Assembly: GCA_947452905.1 (NCBI GenBank)
Contig: CANGEP010000010.1
Location: forward strand, 23,756-87,755
Length of the DNA stretch: 64,000 bases
Reading direction: 5' to 3'
DNA from: Bacteroidota bacterium
Lineage (GTDB): Bacteria; Bacteroidota; Bacteroidia; Chitinophagales; Chitinophagaceae
Positions 18,253-26,900 of this stretch are shown piece after piece. Positions within the stretch are counted from its first letter, which is position 1, and the number at the start of each line of letters is the position of its first letter. The notes below the pieces were generated by a model that saw only the letters and a list, made by a program, of their open reading frames with translations, was not told the origin of the DNA and did no database searches. Position numbers and translations under genes: made by a program.

Positions 18253-19092
18253 ATGGCAACAACAGAATTAAGCAAAATTGCTTCACAAGTAAGAAGAGAC
18301 ATTGTTAGAATGGTACATGCACAACAAAGTGGGCACCCAGGTGGGTCTTTGGGTTGCACCGATTTTTTAACAGCACTTTACTTTAAAGTATTAAAAAAAG
18401 ATACCCATTTTAAAATGGATGGCAAGGAGGAAGATATTTTCTTTTTATCCAACGGACATATCTCACCCGTTTTTTATTCTGTGTTAGCTAGATCAGGTTA
18501 TTTTGATGTAAAAGAATTAGCAAGTTTTAGAAAAATAAATTCTCGCTTACAAGGTCATCCAACAACACACGAAGGTTTACCAGGTATTAGAATCGCTAGT
18601 GGCTCTTTGGGTCAAGGCATGAGTGTTGCTATAGGAGCCGCACTTGCTAAAAAGTACAATGGAGACGATCGCACTATTTATTCTTTACATGGAGATGGTG
18701 AATTACAAGAAGGGCAAAACTGGGAAGCCATTATGTTTGCAGCCCATAATAAAGTAGATAATTATATTGCTACCATTGATGTGAATGGTCAACAAATTGA
18801 TGGCCCTTTAAGCAAGGTGTTAAATCTAGATAATTTAGAAGATAAATTCAAAGCATTTCATTGGACTGTTTTACATATGGACGGTCATAATATGGACGAA
18901 ATTGTAGCCACTTTAGAAAAAGCTAAATCATTAACAGGACAAGGTAAACCTATTGTCATTTTAATGAAAACCACCATGGGTAAAGGTGTCGACTTTATGG
19001 AGACAGGCCATGAATGGCATGGTATTGCTCCTAACGATGAGCAATTAGCAAAAGCATTGGGCCAACTGGAAGAAACCCTAGGCGATTATTAA
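18253..19092 (+). CDS. Transketolase, N-terminal (thiamine-diphosphate-binding) subunit
   Basis: Half of a split transketolase of the non-oxidative pentose phosphate pathway. The 279 residues cover only the pyrophosphate-binding domain: HAQQSGHPGGSLGCTDFLTAL (about residues 21-41), SNGHISPVFYS, GSLGQGMSVAIGAALA and the cofactor motif GDGELQEGQNWEA (about 150-162). The chain ends ...ETLGDY, the normal end of this subunit, so it is not truncated. In most genomes with split transketolase a gene for the C-terminal subunit of about 310 residues follows directly. Here the stop codon is joined to the repeat element instead, and no C-terminal subunit gene is present in the window. The enzyme should be inactive unless that half is encoded elsewhere. 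Confidence 0.93.
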   Translation: MATTELSKIASQVRRDIVRMVHAQQSGHPGGSLGCTDFLTALYFKVLKKDTHFKMDGKEEDIFFLSNGHISPVFYSVLARSGYFDVKELASFRKINSRLQGHPTTHEGLPGIRIASGSLGQGMSVAIGAALAKKYNGDDRTIYSLHGDGELQEGQNWEAIMFAAHNKVDNYIATIDVNGQQIDGPLSKVLNLDNLEDKFKAFHWTVLHMDGHNMDEIVATLEKAKSLTGQGKPIVILMKTTMGKGVDFMETGHEWHGIAPNDEQLAKALGQLEETLGDY

Positions 19093-19130
19093 GTATATAG
19101 GGGCTAATAAAATATAGCCCCTATATACTT
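19091..19130. terminator. Perfect 16-bp stem-loop after the transketolase stop
   Basis: AAGTATATAGGGGCTA (19091-19106) and its exact complement (19115-19130) enclose an 8-base loop. There is no long T-run directly after the stem, so termination is plausible rather than certain. The same right arm recurs at 19217, 19320 and 19423. Confidence 0.5.
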
Positions 19131-19438
19131 AATCTCTTTTAGATTTTTTTAGTAATCCCCATCGTCCAAAATTTTTTACAAAATTTAGAACGTCATTGTT
19201 AAAGGCTAATAAAATATATCCCCTATATACTTAATCTCTTTTAGATTTTTTTTAGTAATCCCCATCGTCCAAAATTTTTTACAAAATTTAGAACGTCATT
19301 GTTAAAGGCTAATAAAATATAGCCCCTATATACTTAATCTCTTTTAGATTTTTTTTAGTAATCCCCATCGTCCAAAATTTTTTACAAAATTTAGAACGTC
19401 ATTGTTAAAGGCTATGTTTTATTAGCCCCTATATACTT
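19091..19438. repeat. 348-bp MITE-like element with 29-bp terminal inverted repeats and three tandem units
   Basis: The ends 19091-19119 and 19410-19438 are inverted repeats matching at 28 of 29 positions, each beginning AAGTATATAGGGGCTA. Trimming one base leaves a possible TTA target duplication (19089-19091 and 19438-19440). Between the ends, one 102-103-bp unit is repeated three times (starts 19102, 19204 and 19307). The copies are nearly identical: the first has one T fewer in a T-run, and the second has TATCCCC for TAGCCCC. No open reading frame is seen. The left end can fold with 19115-19130 into a perfect 16-bp stem, so the element also offers bidirectional terminator hairpins. It supplies a base of the transketolase stop and the last codons of the permease gene. 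Confidence 0.85.
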
Positions 19439-20630
19439 TAGCGGCGGCTCGTTTTGAAGGTATCCACCCTGCTAATAAAGAGATAAATATTACAAGCCCT
19501 ATGATGGCCAAATAATCTGTTGCCTCGGGTTTAATGGGATAATAATCTATCACAAAAGAGTTGCCTTCTAATTTAATCAGATGAAATTTATATTGCAAGG
19601 CAATAAAAATACTTGCCAATCCGCCGCCAATAAAAGCCCCCACTATAGATATAATTGCAGATAAGCTTAGGAATATTTTTTGAATACCCCATTCGCTAGC
19701 ACCCATAGCGCTTAACACTTGAATGTCTTTTTGTTTCTCGATGATTAACATGGTTAATGTGCCCACTAAATTAAAAGAGGCCACTAACATAACTAAAGCA
19801 AGGATAGCAAAAATGATCCACTTTTCTAATTCCATAATATTATACAAATCGGCATTCTGTTGATATTTGTTTTGAATTACATAGCCAGGACCTAGTATAG
19901 AATTTAAATTTGCTCGAATATTTTTTTCTTTTTTTGTATCAATCGATAATTCTATGGCGGAAACCTGATTAGGTGATAAGTCGAATAGGTATTGGGCAAA
20001 AGCGGCGTTGGTAAACACATATTGTTCATCAAATTCCTGCTGTACCGAAAAAGCGCCTGATTGTTTTGCAATAAGTGAATTCAATTGATCCACTTGTGTA
20101 ATGGATTTGCCTGAACGGTTAACGGCATACAATTGTACACTATCGCCAATCATACTTTGAAACAATCCTAATTTTTGCTCTACCCCAATACCCATAATAA
20201 GTAAAGGATTGTTTACATCTCCTATAGCCGTTTCACCTCTTTTTAAATACTTTTTAATGTTGTTGATTTTACCATATGCATTTTCCACTCCTTTAACTAA
20301 TGCTACCGTCTGAAACCCATCTTTAACAAGAAGTGCTCTGTTTTCAATTACTTTGCTTACTGCATTTACACCTTCCAATTTATGCACTTGTGCAAGCTGT
20401 TCATTTTGTATAGTAAAAAATTTGCCCTCTGTAGGTACAATTCTTATGTCTGCATAAAAATCGGCATACAATCCTTTAACCACATCCGTAAAACCATTGG
20501 ACACACTTAAAATAGTGATGAGGGCTGCAGTGCCAATGGCAATGGCAAAAATACTTACCCATGCAATAATTTGAATTGCTTGAAAAGCATACTTGCCTCT
20601 AAAGTATCGCCATGCAAATAAGAAATGCAC
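19422..20630 (-). CDS. FtsX/LolC-like ABC transporter permease
   Basis: 402 residues with the family layout: an N-terminal helix (about 20-45), a periplasmic MacB-like core (about 50-240) and three C-terminal helices (about 265-395) including LVGTLTMLIIEKQKDIQVLSAMGAS, the coupling-helix region. The family extrudes lipoproteins or other substrates with a separate ATPase, which is not in this window. The start is GTG, placed directly after the rbfA TAA with no spacer, indicating translational coupling. The last codons (VYRG and stop) lie inside the terminal inverted repeat of the adjacent element, so the natural C-terminus was probably replaced by a few residues. Confidence 0.87.
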   Translation of the reverse strand: MHFLFAWRYFRGKYAFQAIQIIAWVSIFAIAIGTAALITILSVSNGFTDVVKGLYADFYADIRIVPTEGKFFTIQNEQLAQVHKLEGVNAVSKVIENRALLVKDGFQTVALVKGVENAYGKINNIKKYLKRGETAIGDVNNPLLIMGIGVEQKLGLFQSMIGDSVQLYAVNRSGKSITQVDQLNSLIAKQSGAFSVQQEFDEQYVFTNAAFAQYLFDLSPNQVSAIELSIDTKKEKNIRANLNSILGPGYVIQNKYQQNADLYNIMELEKWIIFAILALVMLVASFNLVGTLTMLIIEKQKDIQVLSAMGASEWGIQKIFLSLSAIISIVGAFIGGGLASIFIALQYKFHLIKLEGNSFVIDYYPIKPEATDYLAIIGLVIFISLLAGWIPSKRAAAKVYRG

Positions 20631-20975
20631 TTATAAGGTTTTAAATATCTCTTCCATTTTAAACACATAATCAAGTGTGTCGTCTAAATAGAAATGTAAA
20701 ACGGGAATACGTCTTAACTGATGCTTCATGGCTTCGCCTAAAAGCTTTTTAATCTCCCAAGCCTGGGCTTCAATTTTTTTGAAACATGCTGCTTGATCCT
20801 TCACCTGAAAAAGGCTAATATAAATTCTTGCTTCTAATAAATCGGGGGTTATTTTCACCGATGAAATAGATACCATGCCGCCATCTATAATATTGAGACC
20901 TAATTTTAAAAATATCTCATTCATAGTGGATTGTATAGCCCCGCCTACCTGTTTCTGTCTTTTACCTTCTTCCAT
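20631..20975 (-). CDS. rbfA: Ribosome-binding factor A
   Basis: Assists late maturation of the 30S subunit and its 16S 5' end, and supports cold growth. The start is the ATG at 20975 (MEEGKRQKQVGG); a TTG three codons earlier is the other option. The 114-residue chain has the KH-like fold signatures SVSSVKITPDL-type strand (here ISSVKITPDLLEARIYISLF) and RRIPVLHFYLDDTLDYVFKME near the C-terminus, which are diagnostic. The stop TAA is followed immediately by the GTG of the permease gene. Confidence 0.92.
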   Translation of the reverse strand: MEEGKRQKQVGGAIQSTMNEIFLKLGLNIIDGGMVSISSVKITPDLLEARIYISLFQVKDQAACFKKIEAQAWEIKKLLGEAMKHQLRRIPVLHFYLDDTLDYVFKMEEIFKTL

Positions 20976-21044
20976 AATAATCAAAATCGTTGATTCGCTG
21001 TAAAATTAGTTACTTTGCTGATTATTCTGAGGAATAGTTTGCAT

Positions 21045-22865
21045 ATGAAGAAATTTATTCGCATAATAAGTTATATCAAAGAATACAAGGCCTATATGGG
21101 TCTGTATAGCTTATTTATTACCCTTTCCATACTTTTTAGCCTATTCTCCTTGAGTATGTTAATGCCATTTATGGACCTTATTTTTGGCAGTGATAATTTA
21201 TCTGGGAGCACTCAGCTTATAGCCAAAGCCAGTGGATCGGGCATAAAAGATATTGTTTATGGTTTTTTACAAAACAGTATCGTAAAATATGGCAAGGTTT
21301 ATGCGCTAGGTTGGATTTGCTTTGGCATCATTAGTGCAGTGCTTTTAAAGAATTTGTTCCTTTACCTTTCTTATTATTTTTTGGCCCCCATACGCAATGC
21401 GGTAACACGCAAATATTCCAAGTTATTGTACACGAAAATATTAGCCTTGCCTATTGGTTATTTTACAGAGCAACGCAAAGGGGATATCTTAAGTCGTTCT
21501 TCTAATGATATTGCAGAGTTAGAAACCTCTATCATTGGGGCACTCGAAGGCATGATTAAAGAGCCTCTTAATATTATTGGAATTTTAGTAGTGCTTTTTA
21601 TTATCAGCGTTAAACTTACTCTATTTGTTTTTGTGCTTCTTCCCTTAGCAGGATTAATTGTGGGTCGAATTGGCAGAAGCTTAAAAAAGCAAACCAACAA
21701 AGCACAGATTAAATGGGGAGAAATAATGAGCCAGATGGAAGAAACCCTAACTGGACTAAGAATAATTAAAGCTTACACGGCAGAAAAAAGAGTTAAAAAA
21801 AGTTTCTTTGATTTAGTGGATGAAATCTTTTTAATTAAAAATAAAATTTTATATCGTCGCGATTTAGCATCTCCTTTGTCTGAATCTTTAGGCGTGATAA
21901 TTTTATGTTGTGTTTTATGGTTCGGTGGGAAACTAGTTATTAATCATGAGATTTTATCGGGTAGTACTTTTATTACTTATGTAGCATTGTTTTCTCAAAT
22001 CATAAACCCCTCAAAAGCCTTATCCCAAGCAGTTTATAATGTGAATAGAGGTACTGCAACTTTAGATCGTTTAAACGAAGTTTTAGAAGCACCCATCACG
22101 GTGGATGAAATTGATAATCCCATTCAAATGCAAGGATTTTCGGAAAGTATCGTTTTTGAAAATGTTGAATTTCAATACCAGGACACACAAATTTTACATT
22201 CTATAAACCTACGCATAGAGAAAGGTAAAACTATCGCCTTGGTGGGCTCATCTGGCGCTGGAAAAAGTACTTTAGCTGATTTGGTTCCTCGTTTCCATGA
22301 CGTAAGTGGCGGGCGTTTACTCATTGATGGAAAAAATATTAAAGACTATAGTTTAGATAGTTTAAGAAAACAAATAAGTATAGTTACCCAAGAACCTATA
22401 CTATTTAATGATACTATTGCAGCCAATATCGCTTTAGGAAAACCAGAAGCAACAGAGGCGGAAATTATAGAAGCTGCCAAAATTGCCAATGCTTTTGATT
22501 TTATAATTAAAAAAGAGGATGGTTTTGCCACCAATATTGGAGATAGAGGCAGTAAGTTAAGTGGAGGAGAACGCCAACGTTTAACCATTGCAAGAGCCGT
22601 ATTAAAGAATCCTCCTATTTTAATTTTAGACGAAGCTACTTCGGCATTAGATACAGAAAGTGAAAAATTAGTGCAGGATGCTATTAATAATATGATGCAA
22701 AATAGAACTTCAATTGTAATTGCACATCGCCTTTCCACCATACGTCACGCGGATGAAATTATAGTACTCCAAAAAGGACAGATTGTAGAAAGAGGAAACC
22801 ACGAAGCATTATTAGCACAAAATGGTTACTACAAAAAACTAATTGACATGCAAGAGGTAAAATAA
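21045..22865 (+). CDS. MsbA-like ABC exporter (fused membrane and ATPase domains)
   Basis: 606 residues from the ATG at 21045 (MKKFIRIISYIKEYK); ten extra codons upstream start from TTG and look untranslated. Six transmembrane helices fill about the first 330 residues. The ATPase domain carries Walker A GSSGAGKSTLADL, the Q-loop VTQEPILFND, the signature LSGGERQRLTIARA, Walker B ILILDEATSALD and the switch His in IAHRLSTI. This architecture fits lipid A or phospholipid flippases such as MsbA as well as peptide or drug exporters. It stands alone between divergent rbfA and a bidirectional terminator. Confidence 0.92.
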   Translation: MKKFIRIISYIKEYKAYMGLYSLFITLSILFSLFSLSMLMPFMDLIFGSDNLSGSTQLIAKASGSGIKDIVYGFLQNSIVKYGKVYALGWICFGIISAVLLKNLFLYLSYYFLAPIRNAVTRKYSKLLYTKILALPIGYFTEQRKGDILSRSSNDIAELETSIIGALEGMIKEPLNIIGILVVLFIISVKLTLFVFVLLPLAGLIVGRIGRSLKKQTNKAQIKWGEIMSQMEETLTGLRIIKAYTAEKRVKKSFFDLVDEIFLIKNKILYRRDLASPLSESLGVIILCCVLWFGGKLVINHEILSGSTFITYVALFSQIINPSKALSQAVYNVNRGTATLDRLNEVLEAPITVDEIDNPIQMQGFSESIVFENVEFQYQDTQILHSINLRIEKGKTIALVGSSGAGKSTLADLVPRFHDVSGGRLLIDGKNIKDYSLDSLRKQISIVTQEPILFNDTIAANIALGKPEATEAEIIEAAKIANAFDFIIKKEDGFATNIGDRGSKLSGGERQRLTIARAVLKNPPILILDEATSALDTESEKLVQDAINNMMQNRTSIVIAHRLSTIRHADEIIVLQKGQIVERGNHEALLAQNGYYKKLIDMQEVK

Positions 22866-22886
22866 CCAAGATAAACTTACCCTAAT

Positions 22887-22920
22887 AAAAAAAGCCCCGA
22901 TAATTATCGAGGCTTTTTTT
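22887..22920. terminator. Bidirectional intrinsic terminator between the ABC exporter and the DksA-like gene
   Basis: A near-perfect palindrome with GCC...GGC arms around CGATAATTATCG, flanked by seven A on the left and seven T on the right, so it can stop transcription from both convergent genes. Confidence 0.88.
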
Positions 22921-22937
22921 ATGTTCAATTAGACTAA

Positions 22938-23942
22938 TTATTCTGGAACGTTAGGGCTATTTTTAACATACCCTAATTTAGCTTCTAAACTTAAGGTTGC
23001 ATGAGGTACAGCGCGTAAACGTGCTTTATCAATTAATAAACCAGTCACTCTACAAATACCATAGGTTTTGTTTTCGATACGCATTAAAGCTTTTTCTAAG
23101 TGATCGATAAAAGTAATTTGACGGCTAGCCATTTGACTCAATTGCTCTCTCTCCATGCTTACGCTACCATCTTCCATAGTCATGTATCTTGCATCATCAT
23201 TATCTCCCCCTAATTCATCTTTACGTGTAATTAAACCTTGTAAATACACTAATTCTTTTTTTGCAGCATCTAATTTTTTAGAAATTAAATCTTTAAATTC
23301 TGCTAATTCTGCATCTGAATATTTAACTAATGTTTCTGTTGATCTTTCAACTTCTTTTCTCTTTTCCATAGGCACATATCCTGGCTGATAAGGAACACTT
23401 GATTTTGCGTTAATTTTTGGTACTTTAATATCCTTGATAGGCTCCGCTACTTTACGCACAGGCTTAACTGGAGGCGTAGGTATTTTTGGGACCGGTTTTG
23501 CTGGAGGTACATATTTTTCAACTGGCTTTGCCACTACAGCAGGCTTAACTGGTGCTTTTGCAGGTGCAGCCGATTTAACAGGAACTGCTTTTTTAGCGGG
23601 TGCTGCTTTAACTGGGGCTGCTGCTTTTTTTGCAGGGGCTGCTTTAACTGGAACCGCTTTTTTAACTGGTGCTACTACCTTTTTAACAGGAGCTGCTTTT
23701 TTAGCTGGTGCCGATTTCTTAGCAGGAGCTGCCTTCTTGGCCGGTGCTGCTTTTTTAGCAGGCACTACCTTTTTTACAGGTGCTGCCTTCTTAGCTGGTG
23801 CTGCTTTTTTAGCCGGTGCCGCCTTCTTGGCAGGTACTACCTTTTTTACAGGTGCTGCCTTCTTAGCTGGTGCTGCTTTTTTAGCCGGTGCCGCCTTCTT
23901 GGCAGGTACTGATTTTTTAGGAGCTGGTTTTTTTGTAGCCAT
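22938..23942 (-). CDS. TraR/DksA-family protein with long Lys/Ala/Pro-rich (histone H1-like) N-terminus
   Basis: 334 residues. The first half (about 1-185) is a basic, disordered Lys-Ala-Pro-Val tract resembling histone H1 tails. The last 125 residues form a DksA/TraR domain: a coiled coil (SDAELAEFKDLISKKLDAAK..., RKDELGGDNDDARYMTMEDG) and the end YGICRVTGLLIDKARLRAVP. The usual C4 zinc finger is degenerate, with a single Cys. DksA-type proteins act in the secondary channel of RNA polymerase; the tail could bind DNA or RNA. The gene begins 2 bp after the ileS stop on the same strand, so it is likely co-transcribed with ileS and lspA. A bidirectional terminator follows it. Confidence 0.85.
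   Translation of the reverse strand: MATKKPAPKKSVPAKKAAPAKKAAPAKKAAPVKKVVPAKKAAPAKKAAPAKKAAPVKKVVPAKKAAPAKKAAPAKKSAPAKKAAPVKKVVAPVKKAVPVKAAPAKKAAAPVKAAPAKKAVPVKSAAPAKAPVKPAVVAKPVEKYVPPAKPVPKIPTPPVKPVRKVAEPIKDIKVPKINAKSSVPYQPGYVPMEKRKEVERSTETLVKYSDAELAEFKDLISKKLDAAKKELVYLQGLITRKDELGGDNDDARYMTMEDGSVSMEREQLSQMASRQITFIDHLEKALMRIENKTYGICRVTGLLIDKARLRAVPHATLSLEAKLGYVKNSPNVPE
23764..23907. repeat. Two near-identical 72-bp tandem repeats inside the DksA-like gene
   Basis: Blocks starting at 23764 and 23836 repeat with a 72-bp period and encode 24-residue units built from AAPAKK, AAPVKK and VVPAKK. Low divergence points to recent duplication, so length may vary between strains. Confidence 0.8.
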
Positions 23943-23944
23943 AA

Positions 23945-26900
23945 TTATCCTTTTTGTATAACTGAAATCCTTAATTTTTGATCATTTATCTCGACATCCA
24001 CTCCGTCTTCTAAAGCCGGAACCCAGTCGATTTGCAATGCCAGTATTTCGCGGCAAATATAGTCCGAAAATTCATTAATGGAGTCCTTGAGAATCGTATT
24101 ATCCACAATTCGGAGTAAAATCTTGTCTGTAAGCTCAAAATTGCTCTCTTTTCGGATATTTTGAACCCTATTTACCAATTCTCGGGCGTTTCCTTCCGAT
24201 AATAAAGCTGGACTAAGGGTAATATCCAAGGCCACAGTAAGGGCATTTTTCACTGCCACGCTCCATCCAGGGATGTCTTCGGCAATAATTTCCACCTCTT
24301 CGAGTAATAATGGGATTATCTCCCCCTCCACTTGAATATCTATAGACCCCTGTTTTTCTAACTGCGTAATTTGGGATTGACCTAATGCGGCGATAAGGGC
24401 AGAGGCCTGCTTCATCTTTGTACCCAATTTTGCTCCCAATAATTTAAAGTTGGGTTTTAGCTTTTTGCTAATTACCCCCTCGGTCTCGGTGATATAACTA
24501 ATTTCTTTAACATTAACCTCGGCTAAAATAAGTTCTTCCATCTGTTCTATGGCTAACTTCATAGTTGGGTCCAATACCGGAATTAATATTTTTTGTAAAG
24601 GCTGACGTACTTTGATATTTACTTTTTTGCGAATCGATAAAACCAAAGAACAAATGTCTTGTGCCATTTGCATTCTAGATTCTAAAGCAGTATCCATTTT
24701 ACTACTATCTGCTTTAGGGAAATCGGCATGATGGATAGAACTTACTGCGTGACGTTTAGTAATGCCATTTAAATTTCTAAATACTTGGTCTGCAAAAAAT
24801 GGAGCAATAGGTGCCATTAGTCTTGTAATGGTTTCTAAACACTCATACAAAGTTTGATAGGCACTAATTTTATCTTCACTATAAGAACCTTTCCAAAAAC
24901 GTCGACGACATAAACGAACATACCAGTTACTCAAATGCTCATCCACAAAAGTTTCAATAGCACGGCCTGCAGCAGTAGGTTCAAAATCGTCCATCGATTC
25001 TGTTACTGTTTTAATAAGGGTATGTAAAGAAGAAATTATCCAGCGATCAATCTCTGGTCTTTCTGCAATTGGGATTTCTTTTTGTTCAAAATTAAAGCCA
25101 TCTACATTGGCATACAACACAAAGAATTGATAGGTATTATAAAGCGTGCCAAAGAATTTTCTTTGTACTTCCTGAATGCCAGATAGGTCAAATTTTAAAT
25201 TATCCCAAGGCGAGGCGTTGGTAACTAAATACCATCTTGTTGCGTCAGCGCCATATTTTTCAATAGTCTCAAAAGGATTCACGACATTGCCTAAGCGCTT
25301 ACTCATCTTGTTGCCATTCTTATCTAAAACCAATCCATTACTCATGACTGCTTTGTAAGCAACACTGTCAAATAACATTACACCTAAGGTGTGAAGTGTA
25401 TAAAACCACCCTCTTGTTTGATCCACCCCTTCACAAATAAAATCAGCAGGAAAGGCTTCTTTGTTATCCACTAAATTTTTATTCTCAAATGGATAGTGCC
25501 ATTGTGCATAAGGCATAGCACCCGAATCAAACCAAACATCTACTAAATCTGAAACCCTTTTCATGGGTTTGCCAGAAGCACTTAGTAATTCAATTTGATC
25601 CACAAAAGGCTTGTGCAAATCCACGTCTAATTTGCCATCTATTATTTGCAATTTCACTTCTTTATTATAGCCTTTTTCTTTAGCAGCTAAATAGGCAGCT
25701 GTTAACTCATCAATAGATCCAATACATATTTCTTCACTGGCATCTTCGGTTCTCCAAATAGGCAAAGGAGTTCCCCAATATCTACTACGAGATAAGTTCC
25801 AGTCCACCATATTCTCAAGCCAATTACCAAAACGACCTTCGCCGGTACTCTTTGGTTTCCAGTTAATGGTTTTATTGAGTTCCACCATTCTATCTTTTAC
25901 GGCAGTGGTTTTAATAAACCATGCGTCTAATGGATAATATAAAATGGGTTTATCAGTTCTCCAACAATGCGGATAATTATGCTCGTATTTCTCTACTTTA
26001 AAAGCACGATTCTCTTTTTTTAATTTTACACAGATGTCTACGTTTACATCCACATAGTCTTTTTCGTCTTTATAATTTTTTACATAACGTCCACTAAACT
26101 CACCTACTCCATCTACAAATTTCCCTTCTCTATCCACTAATGTTATGATACCCAAATTATTTTTTTGTCCCACTTTATAGTCATCTGCACCAAAGGCAGG
26201 TGAGGTATGTACAATACCCGTACCATCTTCTGTGGTTACAAAATCACCAACAATTATTTTAAAAGGATCTCCTTCGAAGCTGTTTGGATGGTTAGCTTCA
26301 TAAGGCATCAATTGCTCGTATCTTAAATCATTTAGTTGTGTCCCTTTACACTCTGCTACAATTTTCCAAGGCAATATTTTATCGCCTTCAGCAAAAGTAT
26401 CTAAACCATGACCTTCTTCCTTAAAGTATTTAGAAAGTAATGCTTTTGCTAATACCACATTAACTGGTATGGCTGTATAAGGATTAAAGGTGGAAACTAA
26501 TACATAATCAATTGTAGGGCCTACTGTTAAACCTAAATTAGACGGCAATGTCCATGGGGTAGTGGTCCATGCCATAAAATAAATATCCTTTGAAGCTTCA
26601 TTAGCAACTGCATCAAATAAAAATTGACTCTGTGAATTTGGCGTGGCTTTAAACATCACAACAGCAGAAGTATCTTTTACATCTTTATAAGTGCCTGGCT
26701 GATTTAGTTCGTGAGAACTAAGCCCAGTGCCTGCTGCAGGTGAATAAGGCTGGATACTCACACTTTGATATAAGTACCCTTTTTTATACAATGTGCTTAA
26801 AATCCACCACAGTGTTTCAATGTAATTATTTTCGAAAGTGATGTAGGGATTATTTAAATCGACCCAATAACCCATTTTATTGGTAATGTCATCCCATTCT

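Noticed and set aside
19102..19409. CRISPR array
   Set aside because: The three units are continuous 102-103-bp copies without variable spacers between short repeats, and no cas gene is nearby.
19102..19409. Integron attC sites
   Set aside because: A GTTAAAG string occurs in each unit, but the required paired core sites are absent, and there is no integrase or cassette gene.
23434..23961. Plus-strand 175-residue Gly/Ala/Thr-rich open frame
   Set aside because: It is the mirror of the repetitive Lys/Ala/Pro codons of the DksA-like gene; the composition is an artefact of the opposite strand.
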